DNA of 64,000 nucleotides from Meandrina meandrites (GCA_963693305.1 OY855908.1:26523993-26587992); one strand, 5' to 3'. Shown: positions 46,342-58,858, counted from the first letter of the stretch. The notes: generated from the letters alone by a model not told the origin. Translations and numbers: made by a program.

Positions 46342-48294
46342 TTGTCTGTAAATGGACTATGGCTTACGTTTAAAAAAGCCATTCATGACGGCACCCTAAA
46401 ACACATTCCACACAAGACATGTAAACACAAGAACAACCTGCCGTGGATCACGCCTAGCATTAAAAGGCTATTCAGGCAGAGAGATAGAACAAATATCAAG
46501 CGAAAAAGAGCAAGAGAAAGGAATGCAGTTGGAGCTTCCCGTCTACTTGACCAGAAGATGAGAGAGCTAAAGAGAAAAATCCAGAGGGAATCTAGGAAAC
46601 AGTATTGGGAGTATGCCGAGTCTATTATCTCACCGATGGAAGAAGACACAAATGACTTCTCCGGAATGAAAAGATTCTGGTCCTTCATCAAACACAGCAG
46701 AAGGGACAGTATGGATGTTGGGTCATTGAAGAAAGATGGCACAACAATATCTCATCCCAGAGATATCCTAAACATGCAGTTCCAGTCAGTGTTCACATGT
46801 GACATTCCAGACGCACAAGACATACCGATGATGGTATCGCCCTTTGCCACCATAGACGACATCCAAGTAACTAGGGCAGGAATCAAGCGGATGTTAGACC
46901 AGCTTAAAATCCATAAGGCACCCGAACCGGATGGTATAACACCTCGAGTGATGAAGGAGCTCTCAGAACCTATAGCCTCCATTCTTACTATCATATTTAA
47001 GAAGTCGTATGAAAGCGGAGAAATCCCAGACGACTGGAAATGTGCCAACATCACACCTATCTACAAGAAGGGCTCCAAATATGATGCAAGCAACTACAGG
47101 CCTATCTCCCTCACGTGCTTATCAAGCAAACTGATGGAGCATATCATAGCAAGCTCAATCATGCGGCACGCCGATAACCACAACATCCTGTACCCCCTAC
47201 AACATTGCTTCAGGGATAGAAGATCGTGTGAAACACAGCTTTTGGGATTCGTAAACGACCTAGTTAACACTATGCATGCTAGATCCCAGACGGATATCCT
47301 GGTGATGGACTTTAGGAAGGCATTTGACAAAGTCAGTCATCCTCGTCTTGTTACCAAGCTGAAGTATTATGGAATTGGTGGTAGGACAGACAGATGGGTC
47401 CAATCCTTCCTAAGTGACAGAACGCAGAGAGTTGTCCTTGAAGGAGAATTTTCAGACGAAGCCGAAGTACTCTTTGGTGTACCACAAGGTTCTGTCTTGG
47501 GTCAATGCTTATTCCTTTTTTATATAAACGACCTACCCGATTCCCTCGCCTCTAACATAAGACTATTTGCCGATGATACCATTGTGTACCTGACCATCCA
47601 CTCAGACAGTGACACCCAAGTTCTCCAAAGAGACCTAGACAAATTAGCCTAATGGGAAACCCTATTGAAAATGGAGTTCGATCCAGACAAGTGTGAAGTA
47701 CTTACAGTGGGGCGCAAGCGTGCTATGGTACAAAATGACTATATTCTTCATGGTAAGAGATTACAAACGGCTGACTCAGCCAAATACCTCGGAGTTACTG
47801 TAGCATCAGACCTGAGATGGAACAAACACATCGACACCATCACAAGTAAAGCAAATAGAACCCTTGGATTCCTGAAAAGGAATCTAAAGATTAACTCGAC
47901 TGCACTCAAGTCCACTGCCTATAAAACGCTAGTCCGACCTACCCTCGAGTATGCCTGCACCGTTTGGGATCCATACACACAGGGAAACATCTATAAGCTC
48001 GAGATGGTGCAGCGTCGAGCAGCGAGATTTGTTCTTGGCAGATACAACAATACATCCAGCGTAGGGGACATGCTATATGAGCTCGGCTGGACTTCCCTTC
48101 AAACTAGGAGACAGACACTTAGACTCTGCATGATGTATAAAATTCATAAAGGCTTGATTGCCATGGACGCTCAAGAGTTCATGACGCCACTTCAAAGGAG
48201 ATCACGGCACGTAAATTCAAATGTGTACAAAATTCCTCGACCAAAGACGGACTACCACATGTACTTGTTTTTCCCAAGAACGATACGAGAGTAG
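46342..48294 (+). pseudogene. Reverse transcriptase of CR1/Jockey-group LINE
   Basis: One frame of 651 codons with a TAA at 47650-47652 and a TAG straight after 48291. Visible motifs: NNLPWITPSIKRLFRQRDR before the RT, HKAPEPDGITPRVMKEL, SNYRPISLTCLSSKLMEHII, ILVMDFRKAFDKVSHPRLVT (first Asp), FGVPQGSVLGQCLF, and IRLFADDTIVY (catalytic DD). The thumb follows: AKYLGVTVASDLRWNKHI and LVRPTLEYACTVWDPYT. The end resembles RTIRxWNNL with Trp mutated to stop. Only two nonsense changes over 650 codons suggest a moderately old copy. Confidence 0.8.
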
Positions 48295-48430
48295 AACAAC
48301 CTGGCCAATGAAACAGTAAATGCACCAAACTTGACGGCCTTCAAGAGAAGCCTGCCGTCTGACCAAGGCCAAACCAAACGATGTTAACTTTGACTTTACT
48401 ATTAGTATTATTATTATTATTATTACTTAG
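46342..48430 (+). mobile_element. 5' truncated CR1/Jockey-group LINE
   Basis: It is inserted in the Helentron Rep region in opposite orientation. It lacks the endonuclease and the first part of ORF2. It ends with a (TTA)n run at 48404-48427, a simple repeat 3' end typical of several LINE clades. The sequence just before the 5' junction has a tandem 20-bp duplication CAAAGATACATTGTCTGTAA (46312-46351). Confidence 0.7.
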
Positions 48431-48476
48431 TCTTTTATCAAAGCATTTAAGCCTAACCTTAATTTTTAGGTTTTAG

Positions 48477-49783
48477 TTATACGCTCACGAGAATCTTCAG
48501 AAGTGAAGGAGGTGAGTCACCCAGGAAGAAGAAAGTCTTCTCATTTTCCTTGAAAGTGCTTTCATTTAGAGGTTTTAAAATCATTGTTCTTGGCATTGGT
48601 GGTAATAGAAAATTGAAGCTGCAAATTTTGTGACCCTGCTTTTTGCAAGTTTTTGAGTGTCGGTGTCTCTGCAAATTAACCAAATCACCCAATTTATCCG
48701 AATCAACCCTACATGCAACATACCTATCAACAAATTTAGCAATATCATCATTTGCATTTTTCACATATTGAGGAGCATCTTTCACCCAAAACAAAGAATG
48801 TATGTGTGGAGAACCACATTGCTGGAATTCGACTCTATAGAAGAAATCAACTACTTCACCAATAGGTTACAGGTTACTTTTTATAACATTATGCAGAAAT
48901 AACTGGACCATATGTTCAAAGTTCCCAGCACAAGTGACAGGATCAACTTTAATTAGGTCCGATTTCTTTTGCCACGTCGTATCTTGGATTTCATTGTCAG
49001 TACAATCTTTTTTATCAACAAGCCGTCCTAATATTATTAATAAATGAGCCCAACTTGTCTCTGCTGCTGAAAATGACAGAACCATGTAGGCTTACCTAGT
49101 TGACGGATCATTGCAAACAAGTCTTTTTTGCATCTCTCAAAGTACGTTGGTGATGCCCTTAGATTTCTAAATACTCTGAAGCCTTGATCGAGATGTATTA
49201 ACTTTTCCAAAGAGTCTGCTGATTTCAAATCACCTGCCGTATATCTTTTACCCTTAGATTTGCACTTGCGAAGAGAAAGTGATGCACTACCTTGAATTTG
49301 CTTAATTTGTAACTTCTTTAGCTTGTAAAAAATGTTTGGTACGCTTTGTGCAACTCTTCTATCTTGACTTCGTAGCTCCCATTTGCAGATTGTACTATAA
49401 TGCACAGGAACTAATCTGTCATTATTATCAGCTCTTCGTTTCCCACAATATATAGACGGAAATGACAGAAATTCTGAATCTTTATCAATAAATAGTGCTA
49501 AAGGTCTGTTGTCTTCTGCAGGTGCAAAGCTCATTATGTTATCCCCATGTTCCGTCATGTCTGGTTCTTGTAACAAAGTATCCATAACTCCTGATGGACG
49601 TTCTGCTTCCTCAGACCAGTCATCGTCATTGTCATTGTTATCACTGTTATTACACACAATTGTATTCTCTTCATCCTTGTTCTTATCTGTATCATAAATC
49701 TCTTCAACTGCATTTGACATGTTGGTTTTTGGTTTTGCAAGAAATTCTGGCCACTCCTCGTCATTTTCATTCATTGTTTTCAA
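48477..49783 (-). pseudogene. Helentron Rep N-terminal part with HUH motif
   Basis: From 49783: an acidic stretch (SDNNDNDDDWSEEAE), FAPAEDNRPLALFIDKDSEF, then the Rep start YFERCKKDLFAMIRQLGKPT. A frameshift near 49075 leads to LSFSAAETSWAHLLIILGRL, DPVTCAGNFEHMVQLFLHNV, a TAA, and EFQQCGSPHIHSLFWVKDAP, where PHIH (48798-48809) is the HUH metal-binding motif of the rolling-circle nickase. RYVACRVDSDKLGDLVNLQR and KKQGHKICSFNFLLPPMPRT follow. Rep then breaks at the LINE and resumes at 46314 with its tyrosine motif, so both catalytic motifs survive on either side of the insertion. Confidence 0.85.
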
Positions 49784-49831
49784 CCAACTATCAGAAACTT
49801 GTATACCTTCCTTCTGAAATAATTCACCTGT

Positions 49832-50566
49832 CTAAACTAAGTGCTGTGCAGCTTCTAAAACTTTACTAGGTCTGATATTCTGAAATTGGCAGTGATGTTT
49901 GTTACTAAGACGTCTTTTAAGTTTAATTGGAATTGTCTGTGATTCATTTACTGCTCTTGGTAAGACATTAACTGTCGAGTTAACATTGGCTGGTACATTA
50001 ACAACATTACCATGGACACTCAATTGACCACCACTAGGTAATTCCCTAATCTGCATAAATGGTATACGTGGTGATATGAGTCTTTCTTCAAGAATAGTTA
50101 GATTTAATACTTCCGGTCTATCAGGAAAAGTCATTTTGTTAGCTTCTGCACAACTTGGTAATTTACCTTCTTTAAGGTAAGAATGACACGTAGAACAGAT
50201 CCACTTAATATCATTTATACTTTTAACTCCAATAAGGCACAATTTAACAATGTTGATTGGACAAATTTTATAGAGATTCGGCTTACATTTTGTCACAGAT
50301 GATCTGTACCAGAATTGGTCACAGCAAGTGCTGATATATTCTGGGCCACATTTGATATTCTTATGAAAAGATTCAATTTGTTGAGACATTGTTTGATCAA
50401 GCGAACATTTTTCGTCATGGCAAGTTTGCATTATATTTCCCTGCTCAATATCATCATATCTTTTTCGTTTACAAGTGTCTTGGCCTTTGTTGCCAGAAAC
50501 CTTTGTTCTTTTTCTATTCTGTCCAGGATCGTTGATGTTAATTCCACTGTTTTGACTATCTCTCAC
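49832..50566 (-). pseudogene. Helentron DUF6570-like region
   Basis: A 244-codon frame containing a cysteine-rich zinc-ribbon-like block (CGPEYISTCCDQFWYRSSV, KWICSTCHSYLKEGKLPSCA) followed by LNLTILEERLISPRIPFMQI and GQLSVHGNVVNVPANVN. This is the DUF6570-type domain that precedes Rep in many Helitron proteins. The frame ends at a TAG (49832-49834) and continues in the same frame into 49783, so a single nonsense change separates it from Rep. Function of the domain is not known. Confidence 0.75.
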
Positions 50567-50689
50567 ATTTTTTTGTGTAGTTATGTTGCACTTTGTCTGG
50601 GTTTGCTTGTTTATACTTGTTAGAACCTCGTCTTTGGCACTCTTTAACTTTCTCTAAATTACTCTCCCGTCGTTTTGTTATTGTTTTGA

Positions 50690-51110
50690 TGTCTTTCTCT
50701 TTGACTTTCTCTGGATTGCTTCTTTATATTTTTGAAAATCCCTTCTTTGGCATTCTTTCACTTTCTCTAGAAAACATGCTCTTCGATTTTTTTTCATTTG
50801 GTCCATTTCTTTGACTTTCTCCGGATTTGCTTCTTTAAATTTTTGAAAATCCCTTCTTTGGAAGTCTTTCACTTTCTCTAGATTACATTCTCTTCGTTTT
50901 CTTTTTTTCATTTGGTCCATTTCTTTGACTTTCTCTGGATTTGCTTCTCTATATTTTTGAAAATCCCTTTTTTGGCATTCCTTAACTTTCTCTAGATTAT
51001 ATTGCCGTTGTCTTTGTTTTTTTTTTTGTTTGTTCCTCTGTTTGACTTTTTCTGGATTTGCTTGTTTATGAATTGTAAAAGCTTGCCTTTGGCATTCTCG
51101 TGATTTTTCA
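50690..51110. repeat. 111-114 bp coding tandem repeats
   Basis: Three to four copies of a unit that encodes NLEKVKECQ(K/R)RDFQKY and xEANPEKVKEMDQMKK. Repeat starts (plus reading GCTTCTTTATATTTTTGAAA) lie near 50719, 50829 and 50942. The translated repeats are strongly charged and probably helical. Confidence 0.75.
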
Positions 51111-51580
51111 AGGTTTTCTTTGCGTTTTTGTTGTTTATCCTTATTTTCTTTTTCTCTGAATTTCCTATCAGCCCGTTTCTCTTTCATATACTGCCTCATA
51201 TATGTTGTACGTTTTTCCAACTTGGTATTATTAATAGGAGGGATATCAGAATACTCTTGACTCCACTCCTGTATAATGAGATAGTCACACCAAGTTCCCT
51301 GTCTGGACATGTTTAAACACTGTAACCAAGAATATTCAACGTTGCTTTCAATAAAATGTTCAGGGTAATTTCTAAGATGCTCAATACCTACTACTCGCAC
51401 TTGTGAGTGGTAAACTGCAGTACCATGTAATTGATGCGAAACAGCTCTGAAAAAACAATCTCAAGCGCCACCAACATCCAGTGGTCTTAATCCCATTTGC
51501 GATAGTCTAAATGCTAACATCATCATGGAAATACTATGATTACTTGCAACTGTTTTTGATGAATCCTTCCAAAAGTCGAA

Positions 51581-51604
51581 AGGTCCAGGATTTGTTTCAA
51601 CATC
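51581..51604 (-). other. 2A-like ribosome-skipping motif
   Basis: Encodes DVETNPGP, matching the D-V/I-E-x-N-P-G-P consensus, preceded by the hydrophobic YLPMLIRLS. In this class of peptide the ribosome fails to join Gly to the final Pro, releasing the upstream product. Activity here is inferred from the motif only. Confidence 0.7.
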
Positions 51605-51754
51605 GTTTGATAATCTAATCAACATTGGAAGGTAAAAGCGATACAACCGCATCTGAGTAAACCAAAACCTGACATAATAATTTATTTGCCATAAACGAAC
51701 TTGCCTTTGTAGTACAGGCAAGTATATCGCCTCCAGATAAAACATAAACAACAA

Positions 51755-53630
51755 AGCCGACCAAAATTGCCCTTTTTACACATTGCGATAATTCTCTGGC
51801 TTTCAGAAAAGTATAGTGCAAACCCACGGCAACTCTATATTGCATCAGGGAAATCATTATAAGATGTCCAGGTGAGATATAAACTGCTTCAAAATAACAA
51901 GACCTTAAAATGCTTTGAATTTTCACACAAGTCAAGTCTTTCTCCAAATTAAGCAGTCTTCACAACAGTCAAAGTTTATGTTTCTGTTGAAATAATACCA
52001 CCAGATAACCACAGTTTCCTTTGGTTAGCAAGCTTTTGCCCGGCCGAAGCAGGCGCTCGAAACTTCAATTTAGTGTGGTCACTTTCTAACGCGTAGTGCG
52101 TATTGTAAGCAAAGTGAGCGCAGATTCAGATATGCAGTGTTCAGCATAAACGTGAACACTACAGCACTCGTTTGAAGTCTTCCTTGAACACAAACTAATC
52201 AGCTAATCAGTCAAGCTTATTCCTTCCATTTTCCAAAATGGCGGATGGTTTGAAACAAGCAAACAACTTAATCACGTGACAACCTTCATCCGGGTAATCA
52301 ACCGTCAATCAATCTCGTTCCCAGATTCTCTCTCCTTTCCTCCCATGTCCTTTAAAACGTCATACACGCGGGGCTCGTGGCAAATAATTTGAGTGAGCTA
52401 AATTTTCAGTCATTCGAATCGTTGTGAATTTCAGTAAGGTGCTGAAACAGAGAAAGTAATATTTTTCCTTTCCGTGTAAACGTATCTAACATGATACTTT
52501 TTGTTTTTCTCTTTAACGTATGTAACATGATACTTCTATGTAACATGATATCTTTGTTTTTCTCTCAACGTGCTTATGCTTGTAATTTGATACTTTTGTT
52601 TTCTCCCAAATGTATGTTGCAAAGGAATGTGATCTGGACCTTTTGTTTTCTTTTTGTTATTACGTGTAGATTTAACTCTTAAACTTTAATTTTGAGTCAA
52701 GGAGACCAAAAAATTAATTCAAACAACAGATGGTTGAAATTCGGTTCACAACGCAGTTTTGAATGCCTCGAAATTCACGCCGCTTCCGGTTGTCTAGGTG
52801 TCAACGTTTGGCCAATCAGCACAGTCCGTAATGGGGTGTCTCATTTTTATGCATGGCTGTTTTTAAACACGAAGTATCATGTTTAATACACTCCGTCACG
52901 AAAGTAGTTTTTCAAAAAGCAATAAACGGATCAAACCAACACAATCTCTTTCGGACTTGCTTTCAAACCGCAGTACGGCTGGAATATTTGTTTCCTGGTT
53001 GTTAGGAAAAATCCCCGTGGAAGTTTTTGCATATTTAATAACTAAAGCGTTGTGTATTTACATAGATTTACCAGATCTATGTGAAAAAAACGTGTTAAAA
53101 CGCAGCGTCATAAATGTTAACTGCTTTGTTTTCAGTAATAAAACAAATTATAACACTTATGTTTTCGATGAATCGATTGAAACTGCTGTTTTAGTGAAGA
53201 AATGAGCAACATCAAGAATTTTTTCGCATGAAGCACTGTGAAGGCGTAAAAGTCTAATTTAATTAACTGCGGTTAAAGTTGGCGCCATTGAGTCTACAAG
53301 AATCGTACCACAGAGAAAAGCACACGATGCTCATGAGCTCAAGCACGAAATAGATTTATCTTCTGCGCATGCGTTCAGTACAAAGTTTCCTCCTCCAACA
53401 AGAATGGTACCATAAGGAAAGGAAAAGGTTTTCAGAAACAAATAAATAGTAACGAAGTTGAACTCCAAGTTTTACCTAGTGGACACAGTCGGGCACTCCC
53501 CACCCCTTGCCCCCCTTCATAATAATAATTAATTAATTAATTGACTATCAAAGTTTACATCATAACGCCTTAGGGCCATAGCGGGTAAGTGGACGGCAAC
53601 CCACAAAACTATCACAATAGTGCATTCTGC
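51755..53630. other. Possible Helentron 5' flank; no gene seen
   Basis: A minus-strand frame (51947-51615) overlaps the 2A leader but shows no domain. Beyond about 52000 nothing is recognised. ACATGATACTT and AACGTATGTAACATGAT words repeat at 52488-52545. Confidence 0.4.
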
Positions 53631-53634
53631 ACTA

Positions 53635-53880
53635 AAAAGTGATGTCAATCATTTTTATCCCTCCCTTATCGTAGTCATTGATCAATACCGTTCTCTTGAT
53701 CTTGTCACCTTTCTTGTTCCATAGAAAGTCATAAAAAATGTCGGTTATCTTACGGATAGCGTTTTGGTTTGTTGCAAGTGGTGCTAAGATGTATGTAAGA
53801 TGAGATGCCAGTAAGCTTTTAATAACTAAGATTTTACCAATAAAAGATAAGCCTTCAATTTTGTATCTGTGTAAATCATC
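53635..53880 (-). pseudogene. L1 ORF2 thumb-region fragment
   Basis: The minus strand reads YKIEGLSFIGKILVIKSLLA, SHLTYILAPLATNQNAIRKI and DIFYDFLWNKKGDKIKR, then NDYDKGGIKMIDI. This matches the region after the RT palm of L1-type ORF2. Both ends are truncated, and the upper end runs straight into the tandem repeat. Confidence 0.75.
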
Positions 53881-54845
53881 GAGGAGCCGAGAAATTTGCA
53901 ATTCTTTGCAACGTGGCCATTCGATGCCCATACATTGCTCTGTAATTATACAAATCATATCTGCAATTAAATAATTCTACTGCCCGAATATTGAATCATT
54001 TGACCTAAAATTTGCAGACAAGTAACTCTGTATGACTCTTATTAACCCTATACTTTTGTTTTTAGTGAAAATGTTTTACGAACGGAGAAATTTGCAATTT
54101 CGTGTAAATAGCCCATACATTCTCTGTAATAAGCTTGCCCATACATTCTCTGTATGGATCTGTAACTAAAACGATTAAATAATTCTACAGCTCGGCTATT
54201 AAACCTATTAATCTAAAATATGGTAGAAAATATCTCTATAAGACTGTTATTAAGCGTCCATGTTTGTAAGTTGTGTGGACCATCGAAAAGCCGAGAAATT
54301 AGCAATTCTTTGCAACGTGCCCATTCGATGTCCATACATTGCTCTGTAATTATATAAATCATGTCTGCGATTACATAATTCTACAGCCTGGATATTACAC
54401 CTTTTGACCTACAATTTGGTGAAAAGTATCTCTGTATAACCGTCGGTAAGTTCCAAAAGATGATACTCACGGCTTGTAAACGAACTGCCATATCTTTAAT
54501 TTCGTTACATCTGATACACAAGTCTTCCGTACCTTCCTTGCCTTAAGACTTCCGGCGTGTAGTTCAGAATTATCACAATCTTTAACGAAAGAACCGAGGC
54601 GAAATAGTACATTTACAAACTGCCGAGGTTCTACCTTGTTCGGAACAGCAAACTCATGTGCTTTTTATGTCACGTGACTCTACATCGAGGGAAAACTTGC
54701 GCCTAGTGCGCAATACCGCTGTTCAACTCAATGTGGTAGCATTTACACTCTGTATGATTCTTTTTAACCCTACGTTTTTATTTTTGGCGTAAATCATTTA
54801 GAGGCCGAGAAATAAGCAATTGTTTACCATGTGCTCTTAAAAAAA
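53877..54845. repeat. Degenerate tandem repeats, about 200-bp unit
   Basis: The block GCCGAGAAATTTGCAATTCT...CCATACATTGCTCTGTAATT at 53885-53945 recurs near 54290-54350 and in weaker form near 54076-54130 and 54796-54835. The following segment (ATAATTCTACAG...TTTTGACCTA) also recurs three times. The copies are heavily diverged. Confidence 0.65.
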
Positions 54846-54899
54846 CCTCCAAATGAAATGTTTTAATTTCTAAAAACATATTGACGCTTCAGTACAAAG

Positions 54900-54980
54900 C
54901 GACAATAGCTCAACTGATAGAGATCTGTTCTTTGTAAAATGCGCCATCTGCCCGGTCGTTGGTTCGAATCTGGACGGTAG
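54900..54980 (+). mobile_element. tRNA-like SINE head
   Basis: A box-like TAGCTCAACTGATAGAG (54906-54922) and B box GGTTCGAATCT (54961-54971), followed by a T-rich stretch. The cloverleaf is imperfect, so a tRNA-derived SINE or tRNA pseudogene fits better than a working tRNA gene. Confidence 0.55.
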
Positions 54981-57900
54981 CATACATTTTTTCTTTCTTT
55001 CTTTTCTAGGCTTTTTTTCTGGGAATCAGTAAACTTTTAAATTTGAAATATAAAGCTTTTAACATGGACGTAACAATTAATTTGGATAATATATAGATTT
55101 AGGCAGGCCTAAAAGCGGAGCTCCAATTTATTAATTTCATTACTAAATAGGTAGCCATACTATATTTCTAAGCTTATACAGTGGCCCATATAGGTACAAA
55201 ATAAATTTTAATCGCTTATGGTTAAAAACCTCTCATGGTTTTGTTGACGAAAGCGACGTCAATATATTTCGTGCTCCCGTCTGAATTTTCTTTCCTGTGA
55301 CAGCCTGTCACTGACAGGCTCTAAAATTGAATTTGACGAGTGCATTTTATTGGATTCCTCACGTACGCACGTCGGCGCAAAACAAATCTTTATAAAGTTT
55401 TCTGTACACTAATTAATACACCTCCACAATCTCTATGAGTTTTTCAATGTAAAAAGAATCTTGACCTTGTTTACATTTACTACAAAACTGTCAGGGCAAG
55501 AAAATCAACTCAAGGCAAAAACAAAATACAGAAAAACAACGTGAACTCGCTGCTAAACACAGTTAACAAAATGAACTCAAGCCACAGCAAACTGAGAAAA
55601 TCGAGGCGGCAAAACAAACTCTGAAAATTTATGGTGCCGGTTATGTAAGTCATTTTAAACCAGCTTTTGTGTAAGAATTGTGCCAGTTTGTGATAATAGT
55701 CTAAACGAAATATTTGATGAACAATGTCTGTATAAAATGTACAAACACGAACAGGTTTGATAAATATTTACCGGAAGATCTCAAAAACGACACAACTTCA
55801 AATTTGTTCATAAGTGAAGTAAATTCTCTCAATATAAAAGTAGGCTTACGCTTAGTGCATGCATTTACGTTTGTTACCTCATTATTGAAGAAGGCTTGTA
55901 TATTATGCAGGGCAAAGCTTTCAAACCAGCCCAATAATATCGGAGACGAACACGGCAATTTCGTTGTAAGCTTTGTCCAACACCACCGACATATACATTA
56001 TATGAATTATCAACGAAGATCAATTTCTCTCTTTCCATCGGTGTAGCCTTTAACAGTCTTCTATCCTTCACTTCAGTGAACTTGATCGGCTTTGAGTTCA
56101 CTTTTATTTGAGCTCAATTCAGTGATTTTCAGGCTTGCTCAGCCGCAGGTCGAACAGTGGACATCGCTCTTTTGACTTGTAGTCCGATATATCATGTTCA
56201 AGTCCGCAATTACTTCGGTTCTTCCCGTTACAAGGTTGTCCTAAATGATTTGGAATAAGTTTCCATGATGTAGATGGGTAAATAGAGCGATAAATATCCA
56301 CGAAGATCTATGTTCTTCAGCAGCTTTCTTCCCGTGTTTCATTCAGCTTTAAACGTGAACAGCGTTGGCGCCTTTTCATGCAATGGCTTCGTTTAAGTTG
56401 ATGTGAAATGTCCAGATCATTTTTTTGATGTGAGAAAAAATCTCTGAAGTGATGGAGTGAAAAATAATAACGAAGAAATATTTTCTGCTGCTCACTTTCT
56501 TCACAAGTTTTCATTCCCGCGGTTGAGCAAAGATTTCGTCGCCTTTTCACGCAATCGATTCGTGTAGGCAAAATGAAATATCCCTATTCGATTTTCAACA
56601 TGAGTTAAAAAAAATGTTCAGTGTCCTACAAACTTCTACGATAGGTAACTTTTAACGAAAAGTGGATGGTCAATATCAAACACGTAAGATGCCCAGGTCA
56701 AGCTTTTTTCTGGAGCATGGCCACCATTTTGGGCGACGTCGTCGTCGCTAGGCGCACGCGCCCGCGAGCCATGCCGCTAGCCACGATGACCATGAAAACT
56801 CAAACGCATGGTTTTCTCAATTTTTATTCTCGCACGGTAGTTATGGGGTTCCGCTCTGCGGCCCTTTGGGCCGCTGGAGAGCTCCGCTATTATGTGAATG
56901 CCGGCCAATCGAAAGTCCGCTATTTCAGTAAAACTGCAGTCGCTGAAATCGAAGGTATGACAACGCTGCTAGTGTGGAAAAACATCAGCGAAATTAATGG
57001 CTCCATCGAAACAATTACATTAAGGTCCCAAGTAAAACTTACCGTTTTGTGGTAGCAAATCCGGACTATTGAATAATAAGGCTCACAAGACATTGTGAAA
57101 AAGTAGCTTGCAACGAAGCTTTTAAATATTTTATCGCTGACGTTTGTTAATGGATTGTAAATGCCTAAATAATAGTAATAATAAAAAAAAAACACCACAA
57201 TAATAACGGGTGCTGAGTCATATTTTGCTGTAACTGGAGTTCAGGGCTTATTGTTGAAAATTAAACATTTTAACGACATTTGCATACAAAAAGTAAAAAA
57301 ATAGTACCCAGTGGGTACATGAGTCTAATGCGTCATGGATTGTTAGTGCGGTTGAAATATGTTGAAGTAGTTTCGGTATTTACGGCATAGAGGTGTAGTA
57401 GAGGTTAGGTAGTAAGGGTGGTTCAGAAGAAGTCGATAATATTTGTTCTCTTAAATATATATATTAGAAATGTTATATTTGAAATAGGAAAAACATGTTA
57501 TTTAGGGTTTGAGTTCATCGATTCATGTTAAAAGATTAGTGCGTTGTAGACCATAGATAGGAAGATCGAACAGATTTAGAGGGGGGGAGGGGGGGGGGGG
57601 GGGGGAGTCCTGAAAAATTTGTTTGCAAAAGCAAAAAAAGCCCAACTAAATTTTTGGCAGGCATGAAAAAAATTGTCTGCAGGAACATGACACCGGAAAT
57701 AAAATGTTCTCACAGACAACGACACAGAAAAAAAAATCGTTCGTCTTGGAAAAATTTTCATCCCCCAGCATTCAAATAAATAATGGTCCGCCCCATAGAT
57801 AGACAAGATACAGTCGCTTATTCAGTATGCTAAATATCTTAAATCCTATCAAAATAAGCCTTTTCAATTCCTTTGCAATTTATGCAATGCTGCTCAACAT

Positions 57901-58790
57901 AGATTTCAATTTCCTTAAACGTTTCGACACAAAACATTGCGTGCAGAATGTAATTTAAATAAGCGAAATACTTTCAAGTCTATTAAACACTGCACTGTTG
58001 AACGAAAGAGTTTTGTTTTCATGACTGAGAACAGCTTTCAAATAGTCAATACATGGAAATAACAATCAGATCAGAATTCAAAAACTATTAAAGCGAGTTT
58101 CATCCTGTCTTAACTACTTTTTGGCAAGTTTCAATGTTCATGCAAATTTCGCGCGAAATGTAATTTGATTACACTGTCTTGTTTTCAAGCTCTAGATTGA
58201 ATCTTGAATGGTGAAAACAAAACTCTTTTTAATGAAAGTTGCATTCTGTGAATGAAATCCTGCTTCAGTTGAATTGAACAATCAATTGCTGACTACAGCC
58301 TTATTTAATTTTTCATGTTTTCAAAGTTATTTTTTTATGAACGCAAATGTCACTTCCGGATTTTTTTCATCAAAAGATGTCGATTTCACGTTGCGTTTCC
58401 CAGGGATTATAAGAAAACATGCAGCTGAAAGGAGAACATTTTCAGTGGCTTCACACTTGAAAACGAGGATTCATATTATTTTGCACTGTAAAACATTTAT
58501 CACAATTACATACATGACAATTTCTTTTACAAGTGCGTGTCGTGCTCGAGCTCTGTTCGACCGTTGCTTCGTTAACAACATCCTTGCTTCCTGATTGGAT
58601 TACGATCACCGCACCAAGCCGCAATGAGGTGGGCTATTGTTTAAGCACAATTACAGCGAACGATTATCGATCCCGAACCATTCCCTTGGGATTGCTAACA
58701 GCTTTTTTCCACTACATAGAGTCTAATGCGCATGCGCATTAGACCCAAGAAAATGTTTGTGACTTACTTGTTTGTGCGGTTACCCCTTAG
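54981..58790. other. No gene seen
   Basis: Noncoding. It includes a poly-G tract at 57580-57606 and a GC-richer patch at 56700-56900. Open frames up to 129 codons (56666-57055, plus) have no recognised domain. Confidence 0.4.
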
Positions 58791-58791
58791 A

Positions 58792-58858
<67 letters not shown>

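Larger units (their letters stand above)
50678..51754 (-). pseudogene. Helentron 2A-like peptide, OTU domain and Lys-rich repeats
   Basis: One frame with a single internal TGA (51461-51463). Order: hydrophobic leader; IRLSNDVETNPGP, a 2A-like ribosome-skipping motif (51581-51604 for the last eight residues); MGLRPLDVGGA-stop-DCFFRAVSHQLHGTAVYHS, the N-terminal half of an OTU cysteine protease fold with the Asp-Cys pair; VVGIEHLRNYPEHFIESN and SRQGTWCDYLIIQ. The part that should carry the OTU catalytic His is missing: after LIIQ the frame passes to TYMRQYMKEKRADRKFREKE and then 37-38 residue Lys-rich repeats (EKVKECQKRDFQKYREANP). A one-base deletion near 50720 breaks the path to the next region. 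The family role of the OTU domain in Helentrons is unknown. Confidence 0.8.

Noticed and set aside
54900..54980. Functional tRNA gene
   Set aside because: The D and anticodon arms do not fold cleanly; better explained as a tRNA-derived SINE or pseudogene.
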